Below are positions 27,096 to 37,067 of a DNA stretch of 37,133 nt, in pieces. Within the stretch, counting starts at the first letter, position 1, and every line of letters starts with the position of its first letter. Made by a program: the position numbers and the translations under genes. Below the pieces are notes generated by a model. That model had not been told where the DNA came from. It worked only from the letters and a program-made list of their open reading frames with translations, and made no database searches. The stretch covers positions 1 to 37,133 of the forward strand of contig JAKAOS010000005.1 of the NCBI GenBank assembly GCA_021823165.1, given 5' to 3'. Source of the DNA: Actinomycetes bacterium. GTDB lineage: Bacteria; Actinomycetota; Acidimicrobiia; Acidimicrobiales; JAKAOS01.

Positions 27096-27491
27096 CTAGT
27101 TGCCGGAGGAGACCAGTCGGTCGGGAACTACGTGGAGGATCACTCGCCCTTCCGCTCCGATCGGCATCGCGTAGTCCCCACCTGTGTACTTCCGTGCGAG
27201 CCGATCAATGTGTTCACGCGCAGCGGCGCCGCTCGTGGTGCGCACAACCCGCCCCCGCACCTCGACCCAGTCGTAGGGGTTGTCTTCGGCCCGGATGAGG
27301 ATCGTTATGCGTGGATCCCGCCTGACATTGCGCGCCGCCTGGCGCTGCGGCTCTGTGTTCACCAGAACCTCGTCGCCCTCGAGGTCTACCCAACGAAGCT
27401 GAGCCTGGGGCTGGCCGTCCGGCATCAGGGTGACAACCGTCGCCACATTGGCCCCGCCAGCAAGGCGGACCAGATTCTCATCCAAGGACAT
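27096..27491 (-). CDS. PPOX-class (F420/FMN) pyridoxamine-5'-phosphate oxidase-fold protein
   Basis: GGANVATVVTLMPDGQPQAQLRWVDLEGDEVLVNTEPQRQAARNVRRDPRITILI; SD ggagaa before ATG at 27491. Confidence 0.88.
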   Translation of the reverse strand: MSLDENLVRLAGGANVATVVTLMPDGQPQAQLRWVDLEGDEVLVNTEPQRQAARNVRRDPRITILIRAEDNPYDWVEVRGRVVRTTSGAAAREHIDRLARKYTGGDYAMPIGAEGRVILHVVPDRLVSSGN

Positions 27492-27678
27492 GGCTTCTCC
27501 GATCACCGTTTGTAAGCACCCGAGGTGACACCAAGCGATCGCCCCGCAGCGGCTACGGCACTGCCTAGTGTTGCACCCGGTCCCTGCCACCACAAGCTCC
27601 CACGTGGCTCTCGGGGTAGGGAGTCGGCCTGCGGCACCCAGAGCACCAAGCTCAATGGGTGTCGGCGTCGGCCACCGT

Positions 27679-30600
27679 CTATCTCTTCGGGGGGTCGACC
27701 CCAAGGGAAAAATACCTCTTCACTTTCTCAATTTCCTGGTCCAAGTTGTCCATGTCTATTTCCACAGCACCCTTTCGAGTAAGGAACAAGAACGTGACCC
27801 GGGCAATCGCCTTTCCCGTGGCGGCAGAAAGGGCAAGGGCATAAGAGGCTCCCTGGGACCCATATCCCTCCACCCGCCTCTTCAGGTTTGCGGGATCTGA
27901 GCTGTTGGACGTTTTGTAGTCCACCACCACCAATCCCTGGTCGGTCTCGTACAAGAGATCGACGTAACCCTCCAGCACGCGCTCTCCAACGGGTGTGCAG
28001 ACATACACCTCACGCCAGTGCCGCGACCTGCCGGCCTCGAGGACCGACCGGCTCCCCAGAGCATGGCGAACCATGACAGAGGCCATTTGCAGATCGCCGG
28101 CATCCAGGTCTGCCTCTGCTGCAAACCTCTCTACCAGAGAAGCAACGTCAGCCCCACCGCCAGCCTCTCCCCCATGGCCCGACATCGCGTGACCAACCTT
28201 GGCCAGATCCAAGGCCTCCATGACGGCATGCACCACGGTTCCCAGTTTGGTTCCGTCCCTGGCAGGAACCGGCGCATCGGCTGCATCGGCAGATTCGCCA
28301 GTTGTGAAGCTGGCCGTCACCTCCTCCGGCAGCCCGCCGGCATCACCACCATGGCCCTGTTGCCCACCCACCGACGTCGCCGAAACGGCACTCGGAAACG
28401 ACAGACTCCGCGCCGCCCCAGCCTTTTCCTGCCACTCCTTGAAGCCCACCGCAACGCCTTCGGCTTCGCCTTCGACATCCATGGCCAGGCCACCAACTGC
28501 GGAGCCAGCATCCTCATCCGCTGAGGACTCGCTCCCTGCGAACTCCTCAGCCTCCTTTTCACTATTGTGCTCCGCCAACACCCTTGCATAGCTCTGGCCG
28601 GCCTTTCTCCGATACAGAGAAACGACCAGATGGTCCCTCGCCCTGGTGCATGCCACATAGAGCAGGCGGTTCAACTCCGCCTCATCCAACTCCGAATCCA
28701 GCTTGCGCATGCTGTCATAGGAGGCACTCCGAATGAACTTGCCGAGATCGCAAGCAAACCCCGCGGGACCCGAATCGGCGAAGGGCTTTTTGGACCCGTC
28801 GGCCAAAGGGGACTCCGCCATGTCCTCGAACAGGACCGGGGGAGAGGAGGCCGCACCACTGGTCCAACCAGACATACCGGCCAGCAGCACTACTGGAAAC
28901 TCCAGACCCTTGGCCGCGTGCATCGTCATAACCCGCACAACGTCATCATCGGCCTCAGGAATAATGGTCTCCTCGACCCTCAGATTCTGCTTCATCTGGC
29001 CCGACACCCACCGCACATAATCACGGAGATTCCCATTGGTCACCTCCTGCCACGCTCTAGCCTGGTCGAGGACAAAGCGAATACGGCGCCAAATATCCCG
29101 AAAGCGCCAACCGTTCATCGCTATCTCCAAGACTCTCCGTTCCCGGACTATCAGATCAAGCATCTCCGTAGGTGACAACCAATAACGCTTTTGATATTGC
29201 TCGCTCAACCAAAACAGTGCTTTACCAACCGGTTGTTCGCATACCTCAGACCAATTGCTTATCTCGCGATAGTCCCAAGTCATTGGAAACCGGACATGAT
29301 AGCTGTCCAGATCCTCGTCGCTACAACCGAATAGTGGCGTGCGGAGCGCTGCAACCACGTGGAGAGCGTTAGCGGGATCATCTATAGCCCGCATAACCAT
29401 CAACAGATCCCGAACAGACTGATCGGAATAAATATTAAGAGCCGACTCAGACCGAAATGGAATATTACAATTCTCTAATGCCTCTTCCAAAAATGGAAGC
29501 GATGCCCTACTCGGCGTCAATATACCAATATCCTTATACCCTACTTCCCTCCAACCTTCATCCCCGGGTTCCTCTAACGCCACCGTCCACTTTTCGCTGA
29601 CCATGTGCCGAATTGCCAACGCCACCTTGCTGGCTTCCTCTGCGCGCAGCTCATCGGCCTTAGCATCTCTTTCTCCGCCCAGGATTGCCACGGGCAGTCC
29701 CTTGTACCGTTCCGAGGTCTGCCGCACAGGGGCAAGTGGGACATAGGGAACATCACCCCTGGAAGAGTCAAGATGCCCATCGAGTGGTTGCATCAACTTC
29801 CGAAACACATCATTGACCCAGTGGACAATCGGCTCAATAGTTCTGAAGTTCGTGGTCAGGCGCACTAGCTGACTGTCCAAAACCGCGCACGCATCGGAGC
29901 TTTGCTGTTCCACTGCTAATAAGATCTCCGAAAATAGGCGTACTTCAGCGCGCCGAAATCTGTAGATTGACTGCTTGGGGTCACCCACGAGAAACAGCCG
30001 ACCCGGTACGGCGTCCAGGGCTAGAGAACCGGCTTTTCTGCCTGATGACGTTCCATTGCCTTCAACCGACAGTGCTCGTACGATGTCGAGCTGCACTGGG
30101 TCTGTATCTTGAAACTCGTCAACAAGCAAATACTGATACCGCTCCCGGCAGTCTTCCACAACCGACTCAGAACTACTAAGCAATTCTCTCGCAAACACAA
30201 GCAAATCGTGGAAGCGCAGCGTACCTTCCGTACGCCTCTCCTCTGCACCATTGAGGACAAACTCCACAAGTTCTGCCAAAACAGGTTGCAGGACTGCATC
30301 TACAACTCGATTAACCTGGTCCTTCAGCTCCGAATACAATCCCGACACGACACGGCGGCTGGCTTGTACGTCATGCCAGTTAGCCTGCAGGCCATCCCGT
30401 TGGATGTCTGTATACCAACTAAACTCATTTGACAATTGGAGCATCGAGGCGGCTAATAGGTCAGCATTACTGATCTCACTTAGCTCTTGTACTTTCTCCG
30501 CCAGTAACCTCAACTTTTCTTTTAGAGAATCGCTGTGCGTTTTGTCTACTACCGTATCATCTTCGTTCTTACTCGTTGCTTTGGTCTTACTTCGAGTACT

Positions 30601-31302
30601 TTTCTTTGACTTGTCCTTATCTATCCAAAGCGCAAAGGCATTTTGGACCTTAGACCCAAATATATTTATCCAATTTCTTAGGTTTGCTTCAAAGTCGTGG
30701 TTAGTAACAGTAAACTTCGACAGCCGGTTCCAGTTATCTTCCAGTACTTCCGCAACTTCTTTGAGTTGCTCAACTCTAAAGCCTAGGGGCAATAGCATTC
30801 CAAGGGCTTGGCATATCTCTGGCTTGGTATGCAATTCATTAAGAAAGGTCGTCCACCGCTTCTCAAACGCAAGCGTCGCCTCGAAATTGTCGTATACGGT
30901 AATCCGAAGTGGGACCCGCGCTTCGATCGGGTACTGAGTCAGCAGTCGTTGGGCAAAGGAGTGGATGGTTCCTATAGCAGCTCCGTCGAGGTCCCTTAGC
31001 GCGTTATTTACGGCTTGTCGTTTTGCAATGTCCTCCGAAGCATTGCTCGACAGAACCTTCATCAATTTGTTTCGAAGGCGTGTGCGAAGTTCATTGCCAG
31101 CTTTTTCAGTAAACGTAATGGCGACAATGTTTGCAATAGAGACGTCAGCAAGAACCAAACTAGTAACCCGTTCGACCAATGCAGTAGTTTTCCCCGATCC
31201 CGCACCCGCCTCAACGATGAAGGTCTTTGTGAGGTTGCTCGCGATCTCCTGCCGCTCCCGGTGATCGACTACGAGTTGCGTATCCAGATGTCGGCTGGCC
31301 AT
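27679..31302 (-). CDS. UvrD/RecB-type helicase-nuclease (AddA-like)
   Basis: VEAGAGSGKTTALVERV, ITFTEKAGNELRTR, LVDEFQDTDPVQ, LVGDPKQSIYRFRRA, MTMHAAKGLEFPVVLLAG, LLYVACTRARDHLVVS; C-terminal nuclease GYVDLLYETDQGLVVVDYKTS. Confidence 0.95.
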   Translation of the reverse strand: MASRHLDTQLVVDHRERQEIASNLTKTFIVEAGAGSGKTTALVERVTSLVLADVSIANIVAITFTEKAGNELRTRLRNKLMKVLSSNASEDIAKRQAVNNALRDLDGAAIGTIHSFAQRLLTQYPIEARVPLRITVYDNFEATLAFEKRWTTFLNELHTKPEICQALGMLLPLGFRVEQLKEVAEVLEDNWNRLSKFTVTNHDFEANLRNWINIFGSKVQNAFALWIDKDKSKKSTRSKTKATSKNEDDTVVDKTHSDSLKEKLRLLAEKVQELSEISNADLLAASMLQLSNEFSWYTDIQRDGLQANWHDVQASRRVVSGLYSELKDQVNRVVDAVLQPVLAELVEFVLNGAEERRTEGTLRFHDLLVFARELLSSSESVVEDCRERYQYLLVDEFQDTDPVQLDIVRALSVEGNGTSSGRKAGSLALDAVPGRLFLVGDPKQSIYRFRRAEVRLFSEILLAVEQQSSDACAVLDSQLVRLTTNFRTIEPIVHWVNDVFRKLMQPLDGHLDSSRGDVPYVPLAPVRQTSERYKGLPVAILGGERDAKADELRAEEASKVALAIRHMVSEKWTVALEEPGDEGWREVGYKDIGILTPSRASLPFLEEALENCNIPFRSESALNIYSDQSVRDLLMVMRAIDDPANALHVVAALRTPLFGCSDEDLDSYHVRFPMTWDYREISNWSEVCEQPVGKALFWLSEQYQKRYWLSPTEMLDLIVRERRVLEIAMNGWRFRDIWRRIRFVLDQARAWQEVTNGNLRDYVRWVSGQMKQNLRVEETIIPEADDDVVRVMTMHAAKGLEFPVVLLAGMSGWTSGAASSPPVLFEDMAESPLADGSKKPFADSGPAGFACDLGKFIRSASYDSMRKLDSELDEAELNRLLYVACTRARDHLVVSLYRRKAGQSYARVLAEHNSEKEAEEFAGSESSADEDAGSAVGGLAMDVEGEAEGVAVGFKEWQEKAGAARSLSFPSAVSATSVGGQQGHGGDAGGLPEEVTASFTTGESADAADAPVPARDGTKLGTVVHAVMEALDLAKVGHAMSGHGGEAGGGADVASLVERFAAEADLDAGDLQMASVMVRHALGSRSVLEAGRSRHWREVYVCTPVGERVLEGYVDLLYETDQGLVVVDYKTSNSSDPANLKRRVEGYGSQGASYALALSAATGKAIARVTFLFLTRKGAVEIDMDNLDQEIEKVKRYFSLGVDPPKR

Positions 31303-34300
31303 TTACGCCTCCAGGTCATTCCGAGTACGCTTTTGCGTCCGGGCTGCAAGTACATCTCTGAATGTAGATATAGATTTATTGTCTAGATTATCTAGCTTGC
31401 GCTCAATCTGCTTTCGCAGTCGCATTGCGCTCATGCCATCGGGAGAGCAGTAGGGGCACTCAATGCGACCACCATCTGGATATGGAATAAATACGCCTGA
31501 TGTAATGCCTTCAAGGATCTTTTTGGCGACATTGTAATGATGATTACTAACCTCTTCGGTTAGTTCGTATCGAATAGGCTTGCGCGTATAAGAGGGGTCT
31601 ACAAATCTGTACTCGACAAAAATACGATTTGGTCTCGTAATCTTTAGGCTTTGATAGTTATTCTTTACGGCAATCCCATAGAGCCCCAGCTGAAGCTTGG
31701 TACCTCCCAGGCTCCACATACCATCCTTCATCAATTGGGAATAACCGTCGGGACGGCCAGTTTTATAGTCAATTATCAATAGGTCATTTTCGTCGTTTCT
31801 GTCGACCCGGTCGATCTTTCCCTGATATATGAGTTGAGACTTGCTGTCAGGTTGACTACCAGCCTTCAGTTCAGTAGTAAATTCGTACTCTACGGCTAGC
31901 GGCGCATAGTTACTGGACTTAGAGAATTGCTTATCGGCTTTTAGAAAGTCTGTAACTTGTTTTTGTATCTGCTGCTTCGCTAACGCCCATAGAAGGGGAT
32001 TTATTTCTAAAACTTCGGCTTCGTATTCCTCGAACACCTGACTACAGGTGCTTTGTAGAAATTCAGCGTCTGCGTCCGTCCAGTCGCTTCCGTACACACA
32101 GGGATTTTTATGGCTGGGAAGGTATTTAGTTATGACCTTTTCCAGTATCTTGTGAACCATTGAGCCCTTGTGGAGCGGCGACACCCCAAGGACATCCTCT
32201 GGCTTTTCGCCCTCCCTGATTCCCAGTACGTGCCGCATGAAGTAGGAGTGTGGACATGTTGCCCACTTCTCAAGACTGGTGGGACTTTCCGGAGCAGCGC
32301 GGTCGTTTCTGGATCGTTTTCCGATATGGGAATCTTGCCCTACCTTTATTAGACCATCAAAGGGAGTGACTCTATCGCCTCTACGTTCTTTTAGTACCGT
32401 GTGTCCCGTTGTGATTATGGGGTCATCCGGCATGGTAGTTGCGCCAGTGCCCATCCCACTGGACGTTTTGAGTAGGTATGCCAGACGGTAGTCTTGTTCA
32501 GTTGCTGGCATGGTCAGGCTTTTATTGTTACTCAATAGCGTTGTTAAGCCTGTCTTGTATGAAGGTACTTCGTGGCGCCAAGGTCTTGCATTATTTGTGC
32601 TCGGGGTGTTGGGGTCGGTGGCTGTTTCGAGAAATGCTTCAATGTCTGAGAGCCACCGTGATGGGCTCAGTTCGCCGGTTGATCTAAGGTTTCCCCTTGC
32701 CGTGCACATGGTTATGGCATCGGCTTCGGCCAGCACTGCGAGGAGGTCGTGCTGTTGGCGAGAGAGGTCATCGGATTTACGCTCGAGGCCAAGTTGATCT
32801 CGAAGTTTGTCCGACAGAAGCGGGCTCGCAACGTTTTTGCGTGGATAGCTGCCCTCATTCATCCCCACGATGATGACTTCGTCCATGTTCAGGCCGACAC
32901 CCATGTTGATGGGGCCCACCATCAGTCCAGTTCCGAAGCGGCCCGCCTTTGTGGAGTTCGCCCGGAACTCTGAGCGCACGGCGGAAGCAAAGACATCCAA
33001 GCCTATCAATGTGTTTTCATTACCGAGCGATCCCAGGCGGTGAAGTAGCTTTTCGATACTTTCGGCGGCCGACTCATCATGAGCCGATCCGTTCCATTCC
33101 CGGGGGTCTCCAAGCAGGTCCTTTACGCGTTCCCGGGTTCGGCAGGAATGTTCAGCCCAGGTGCGCTTTTGGTCAGCCGCTGGAAAGTCGTCGATAAGGG
33201 CCCGCATGAAGCGTTGGAGGTGTCGGGCAGTCAGAAATTTCTCGATCTGTTTAGGTGGTATTTGCTGATTCGGGGTTTCATGGGGCGGAGGCGGCTGGCA
33301 CGCCTGTACATACTGTTCAAGTCTTTGTTCCCATTGGGCTTTTCCCTGAACTATGCCAGCCTCTTGGCAAATTTGTTGCCAGGCTTTTACATTGATGGGT
33401 TGGTTGTTGTAGTGCAGGGGGGCTCCATGGAGCCAATCCAGGACTTCGGCCCGAGAGAAGTTCGATAGTGGGAGATCGAGCATCTTGAGTACGGTGCGAC
33501 CGGCCATGGTCGCCGTTATCGAGACCCCTGTCCTGCCGGCCGTGGGAATCTGTGCTGCGCTTAGTTGTTCCCTAAGGATGTCCGCATACGGAGTCTGCGA
33601 GCCATAAAGGATTGCAATCCGGTCGAGGCTCACGCCGGCCTCTCTCGCCTCCATGACCCTTCGGAGCGCGGCCCTCACTTCCTCATCTGCGTCGGAAACT
33701 ACGACAATTTGCGTGCTGGCCGGATCCACCACGGCCCAGGGTGCCTGCGCCGCTGGGGGTGCTTGGATCTCGGGGCCGATCCTTTGTAGCGGTCTCAGAA
33801 GGGGCGCGTCGGCTTCGGCAGAGCCGGTCATTCCAGCCAACACCTTCAGCTCGGTGAGATCACCCAACCTCGCCAGCAGATTTGCCGTAGGCGGGGGCAG
33901 CCGGCGGGGGAGGTAGAGGATGATCGGTCCGAGTTCCTCCAACCACGCCGATGCCTCATGAAGGGCGGCCTGGGCAGCCCCGAACAGTTCTGCATCCTCG
34001 TAGTAGCGCTGCGAAAGCCGATTACTGGCTCCTCTGCAAATAGCAAGGACCTCAGTGCTAACTCCTGGTTCCAACAGAGCGAGGCCCGTGATGGCCTGCG
34101 GTGACACCGCACCCAGCTCCTTGTGTATGGCAACCAAAGCCTCCAGGGTTGCATCGTCGTGTGCCTTTAGTGACGAGGTCTGCCGTTCTGCCAGTTCCAG
34201 CCGGATGGCTTCCCTTGCAGCCGGGGGCGATACTCGTCGGCGGTCGGCCAAAAATCCCTTGCTGGCCCGCAGCTTTTCCACCAGGTCCCGTGACGTGACG

Positions 34301-34524
34301 AAGTTGACCGCCGCGTAGGCATTGGTTGTCGCATCCTGGTCGGCTCCCAGGTTTCTCGACCCGGCTGATCCCAATAGCCTTCGGGTCGCCACTCCCTGGT
34401 AGTTCGACTCCACGATTACGGTGACCGGTTTCAATGGATCATCGCCTTTTGCTGCATGGATCTCTCGGCGAAGAGCCTCAACCGCCGAGCGGCCATGCCG
34501 TACCCATTCGAGTTGTATGGTCAC
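31303..34524 (-). CDS. AddB/AdnA-like partner: degenerate helicase with C-terminal PD-(D/E)XK nuclease
   Basis: No Walker A; LMVGPINMGVGLNMDEVIIVGMNEGSYP; TSLEKWATCPHSYFMRHVLGIRE; YQGKIDRVDRNDENDLLIIDYKTGRPDG; CPYC. ORF track start (34872) overlaps the divergent ADH; GTG at 34524 preferred. Stop directly abuts the AddA-like ATG. Confidence 0.88.
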   Translation of the reverse strand: MTIQLEWVRHGRSAVEALRREIHAAKGDDPLKPVTVIVESNYQGVATRRLLGSAGSRNLGADQDATTNAYAAVNFVTSRDLVEKLRASKGFLADRRRVSPPAAREAIRLELAERQTSSLKAHDDATLEALVAIHKELGAVSPQAITGLALLEPGVSTEVLAICRGASNRLSQRYYEDAELFGAAQAALHEASAWLEELGPIILYLPRRLPPPTANLLARLGDLTELKVLAGMTGSAEADAPLLRPLQRIGPEIQAPPAAQAPWAVVDPASTQIVVVSDADEEVRAALRRVMEAREAGVSLDRIAILYGSQTPYADILREQLSAAQIPTAGRTGVSITATMAGRTVLKMLDLPLSNFSRAEVLDWLHGAPLHYNNQPINVKAWQQICQEAGIVQGKAQWEQRLEQYVQACQPPPPHETPNQQIPPKQIEKFLTARHLQRFMRALIDDFPAADQKRTWAEHSCRTRERVKDLLGDPREWNGSAHDESAAESIEKLLHRLGSLGNENTLIGLDVFASAVRSEFRANSTKAGRFGTGLMVGPINMGVGLNMDEVIIVGMNEGSYPRKNVASPLLSDKLRDQLGLERKSDDLSRQQHDLLAVLAEADAITMCTARGNLRSTGELSPSRWLSDIEAFLETATDPNTPSTNNARPWRHEVPSYKTGLTTLLSNNKSLTMPATEQDYRLAYLLKTSSGMGTGATTMPDDPIITTGHTVLKERRGDRVTPFDGLIKVGQDSHIGKRSRNDRAAPESPTSLEKWATCPHSYFMRHVLGIREGEKPEDVLGVSPLHKGSMVHKILEKVITKYLPSHKNPCVYGSDWTDADAEFLQSTCSQVFEEYEAEVLEINPLLWALAKQQIQKQVTDFLKADKQFSKSSNYAPLAVEYEFTTELKAGSQPDSKSQLIYQGKIDRVDRNDENDLLIIDYKTGRPDGYSQLMKDGMWSLGGTKLQLGLYGIAVKNNYQSLKITRPNRIFVEYRFVDPSYTRKPIRYELTEEVSNHHYNVAKKILEGITSGVFIPYPDGGRIECPYCSPDGMSAMRLRKQIERKLDNLDNKSISTFRDVLAARTQKRTRNDLEA

Positions 34525-34645
34525 GTCACGGATGGTACTGAGAAGATGCGACAGTGGCCATGCCCCGGCGTCCTGGAAGAGCCAGTTCTTTGAGAGCCAT
34601 GGACTCTCTCGGCGTGAAGGGCTCCCCGGGCGTAGATTGATAGCG

Positions 34646-35659
34646 ATGATGGCATGGCAGCTAACCACGCCCGGACCCATCGATTCGGCACCGCTCCAGA
34701 TGGGTGAAGTGCCTGACCCACAGCCAGGCCTCGATGAGATCCGGGTCCAGGTCAAAACCTGTGCAGTCTGCCGCACCGATTTGCATCTTGCTGAAGGGGA
34801 CCTGGCACCCAAGCGTTTCGGCGTGGTGCCCGGCCATGAGATAGTTGGCGTCGTAGACCGCGCCGGAGCCAACTGCAGGCGGTTTCATCTTGGGGACCGG
34901 GTGGGCATTGCCTGGCTCGCGTCGACGTGTGGCCGCTGTCGATTCTGCATTGCCGGACGTGAAAACCTATGCCTGGATCCCCGCTTCACCGGATGGGACC
35001 AGGACGGCGGTTATGCGACCTATGCCGTGGTCAAAGAAGCCTTTGCCTATGCCCTGCCACCAGGATTTGATGATGAAACTGCCGCACCGCTGCTTTGCGC
35101 TGGGATAATCGGCTACCGGGCATTGAAGCGAAGCGAAGTACCGCCGGGAGGCAGGCTTGGCCTCTACGGGTTTGGCGCGTCGGCGCACCTGGCCCTCCAG
35201 GTGGCTCTGTCCACCGGATCGGAGGTCCACGTAATGACCCGTTCACCAAAAGCAAGGCAGCTCGCTCTTTCCCTGGGAGCGAGTTCTGCCAGGGACCTTT
35301 CGAAAGCGCCTCCGGTTCCCCTGGACGCATCAGTTGTCTTTGCCCCGGCGGGATCAGTCGTTCTCAGCGCACTGGAGGCCACCGAACGGGGCGGGACCGT
35401 AGTAGTTGCGGGCATTCATCTCTCCCCCATCGGCAACCTCGATTACGATAAACACCTTTTTCAAGAGCGCCAGGTGCGATCCGTCACGGCCAACACAAGA
35501 CAAGACGGCGAGGAGTTCCTCGCAATCGCCCAAAGGATCCGACTCCAACTGAGCACCATCCCCTATCGCTTCGGAGAAGCCGACCGGGCGCTGAGTGACC
35601 TGGCGCATGGCAGAGTGCAGGGAGCCGCTGTGGTCCACATCTCCGACGGCCAAATTTGA
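34646..35659 (+). CDS. Zinc-dependent alcohol dehydrogenase (MDR family)
   Basis: VKTCAVCRTDLHLAEGDLAPKRFGVVPGHEIVGVVDRAG; CGRCRFCIAGRENLC structural Zn site; LGLYGFGASAHLALQVA. Confidence 0.93.
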   Translation: MMAWQLTTPGPIDSAPLQMGEVPDPQPGLDEIRVQVKTCAVCRTDLHLAEGDLAPKRFGVVPGHEIVGVVDRAGANCRRFHLGDRVGIAWLASTCGRCRFCIAGRENLCLDPRFTGWDQDGGYATYAVVKEAFAYALPPGFDDETAAPLLCAGIIGYRALKRSEVPPGGRLGLYGFGASAHLALQVALSTGSEVHVMTRSPKARQLALSLGASSARDLSKAPPVPLDASVVFAPAGSVVLSALEATERGGTVVVAGIHLSPIGNLDYDKHLFQERQVRSVTANTRQDGEEFLAIAQRIRLQLSTIPYRFGEADRALSDLAHGRVQGAAVVHISDGQI

Positions 35660-35795
35660 TGGACCTTGGGACCGCAAGAGGATTCGCCGGGTGCCCTGAG
35701 CCACGCTGGCAACACGTTGCTGACCCCGGCACGGCGACTTGGCAGGAAACGAGAGCGCAACCGCTCGCGACGCCCTCCTGGTAGCGTGTCGGCGC

Positions 35796-37067
35796 ATGGC
35801 GAAGGACATCCACCCCGCACGGGGCATGCGGGACATCCTGCCCGAAGAGAAGGCCCTGCGTGAACAGACCCTGGCTCGGCTCAGAGCCCATTACGCGCGT
35901 TACGGCTACCGCGAGATCGAGACACCGGCCATAGAGGACCTGGAACGCCTCTCCTCTGGACAGGGTGGAGAGAATGAAAAGCTGATTTTCAAAATCCTTC
36001 GCCGGGGCCTGTCTCCGGATGCAACGATAACCACCTCGGAAGCGGCCGACCTGGGCCTCCGCTACGATCTGACCCTGCCGCTCGCCCGCTTCTACGCCAC
36101 CAACCGTGAGCGTCTGGGGCCGGTCTTCCGAAGCATGCAGATCGGCCCGGTCTGGAGAGCCGAACGGCCTCAAAAGGGCCGGTTTCGCCAATTCCTTCAA
36201 TGCGATATCGACCTAATCGGCGAGGAATCCATCCTTGCCGAAACCGAGTTGATCACCGCGACCCTCACGGCCCTGGATCAATTGGGCGTGGGTGGCTGCA
36301 CGGTCAGGATCAACGACAGACGGCTGCTGGCGCAGATGCTCGATCGCTGCGGGATTGATGGATCCGGCCAAGGTCGAGTCCTGGTAGCCATAGACAAGCT
36401 TGACAAGATCGGCCTTTCCGGCGTGCATCAGGAGCTGCACCACTTGAACCTTGCACCCGGGGCCGCAGACCAGGTGGTCTCTTTCCTTGAAGCCGCAGGC
36501 ACGGGGAGCGAGGACAAGTTCCTTTCACAGTTGGCCAATGAAAGCCAAGAGCTTTTTCGAATTGCCGAGTCCCTGCAGGCGATACGAAAGGCCGTCAAAA
36601 GCGCCCTTCCCGAGGCTGGCATTGTGTTCGACCCATCGCTCGTGCGAGGCATGGCCTACTACACCGGTGCGGTCTTCGAAATAGCACACCCATCCACCGC
36701 CATCTCCCTTGCCGGAGGAGGGCGGTATGACAACATGATCGGGCGCTTCACCGGCTCTCCGGTCCCGGCATGTGGATTTTCGATAGGATTCGAAAGAATC
36801 ATTGGGCTCTTGTCGGCTCCGGAAGCGAGCACAGGCACTACCGTCGCTTTGATCTACTCAGAAGGATGCCTACCAGAACGCGTGCTGGCCGTGCAGGCAC
36901 AGCTCATCTCCCAAGGCCTGAATACCCGGCTGCAAAGCAGGCCCCGGCGGCTCGGAAGGATGCTGGACTCACTGGCCGCAGAGGGATTCACTCACTACGT
37001 GCTGATCGACCCCGATACCACGAGCGTGCTGGCCGAGGAGCTGGAACCCATAAACCTCCACGGCTAA
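35796..37067 (+). CDS. hisS: Histidyl-tRNA synthetase
   Basis: RGMRDILPEEKALREQ, YREIETPAIEDLE, RYDLTLPLARFYA, GPVWRAERPQKGRFRQFLQCDIDLIG, LVRGMAYYTGAVFEI, GGGRYDNMIGRF. Confidence 0.96.
   Translation: MAKDIHPARGMRDILPEEKALREQTLARLRAHYARYGYREIETPAIEDLERLSSGQGGENEKLIFKILRRGLSPDATITTSEAADLGLRYDLTLPLARFYATNRERLGPVFRSMQIGPVWRAERPQKGRFRQFLQCDIDLIGEESILAETELITATLTALDQLGVGGCTVRINDRRLLAQMLDRCGIDGSGQGRVLVAIDKLDKIGLSGVHQELHHLNLAPGAADQVVSFLEAAGTGSEDKFLSQLANESQELFRIAESLQAIRKAVKSALPEAGIVFDPSLVRGMAYYTGAVFEIAHPSTAISLAGGGRYDNMIGRFTGSPVPACGFSIGFERIIGLLSAPEASTGTTVALIYSEGCLPERVLAVQAQLISQGLNTRLQSRPRRLGRMLDSLAAEGFTHYVLIDPDTTSVLAEELEPINLHG

Noticed and set aside
34525-34872. N-terminal extension of the AddB-like ORF in the track
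   Set aside because: Overlaps the start of the divergent ADH, lacks domain-like sequence, and a promoter-like TACCAT sits 7 nt before GTG at 34524.
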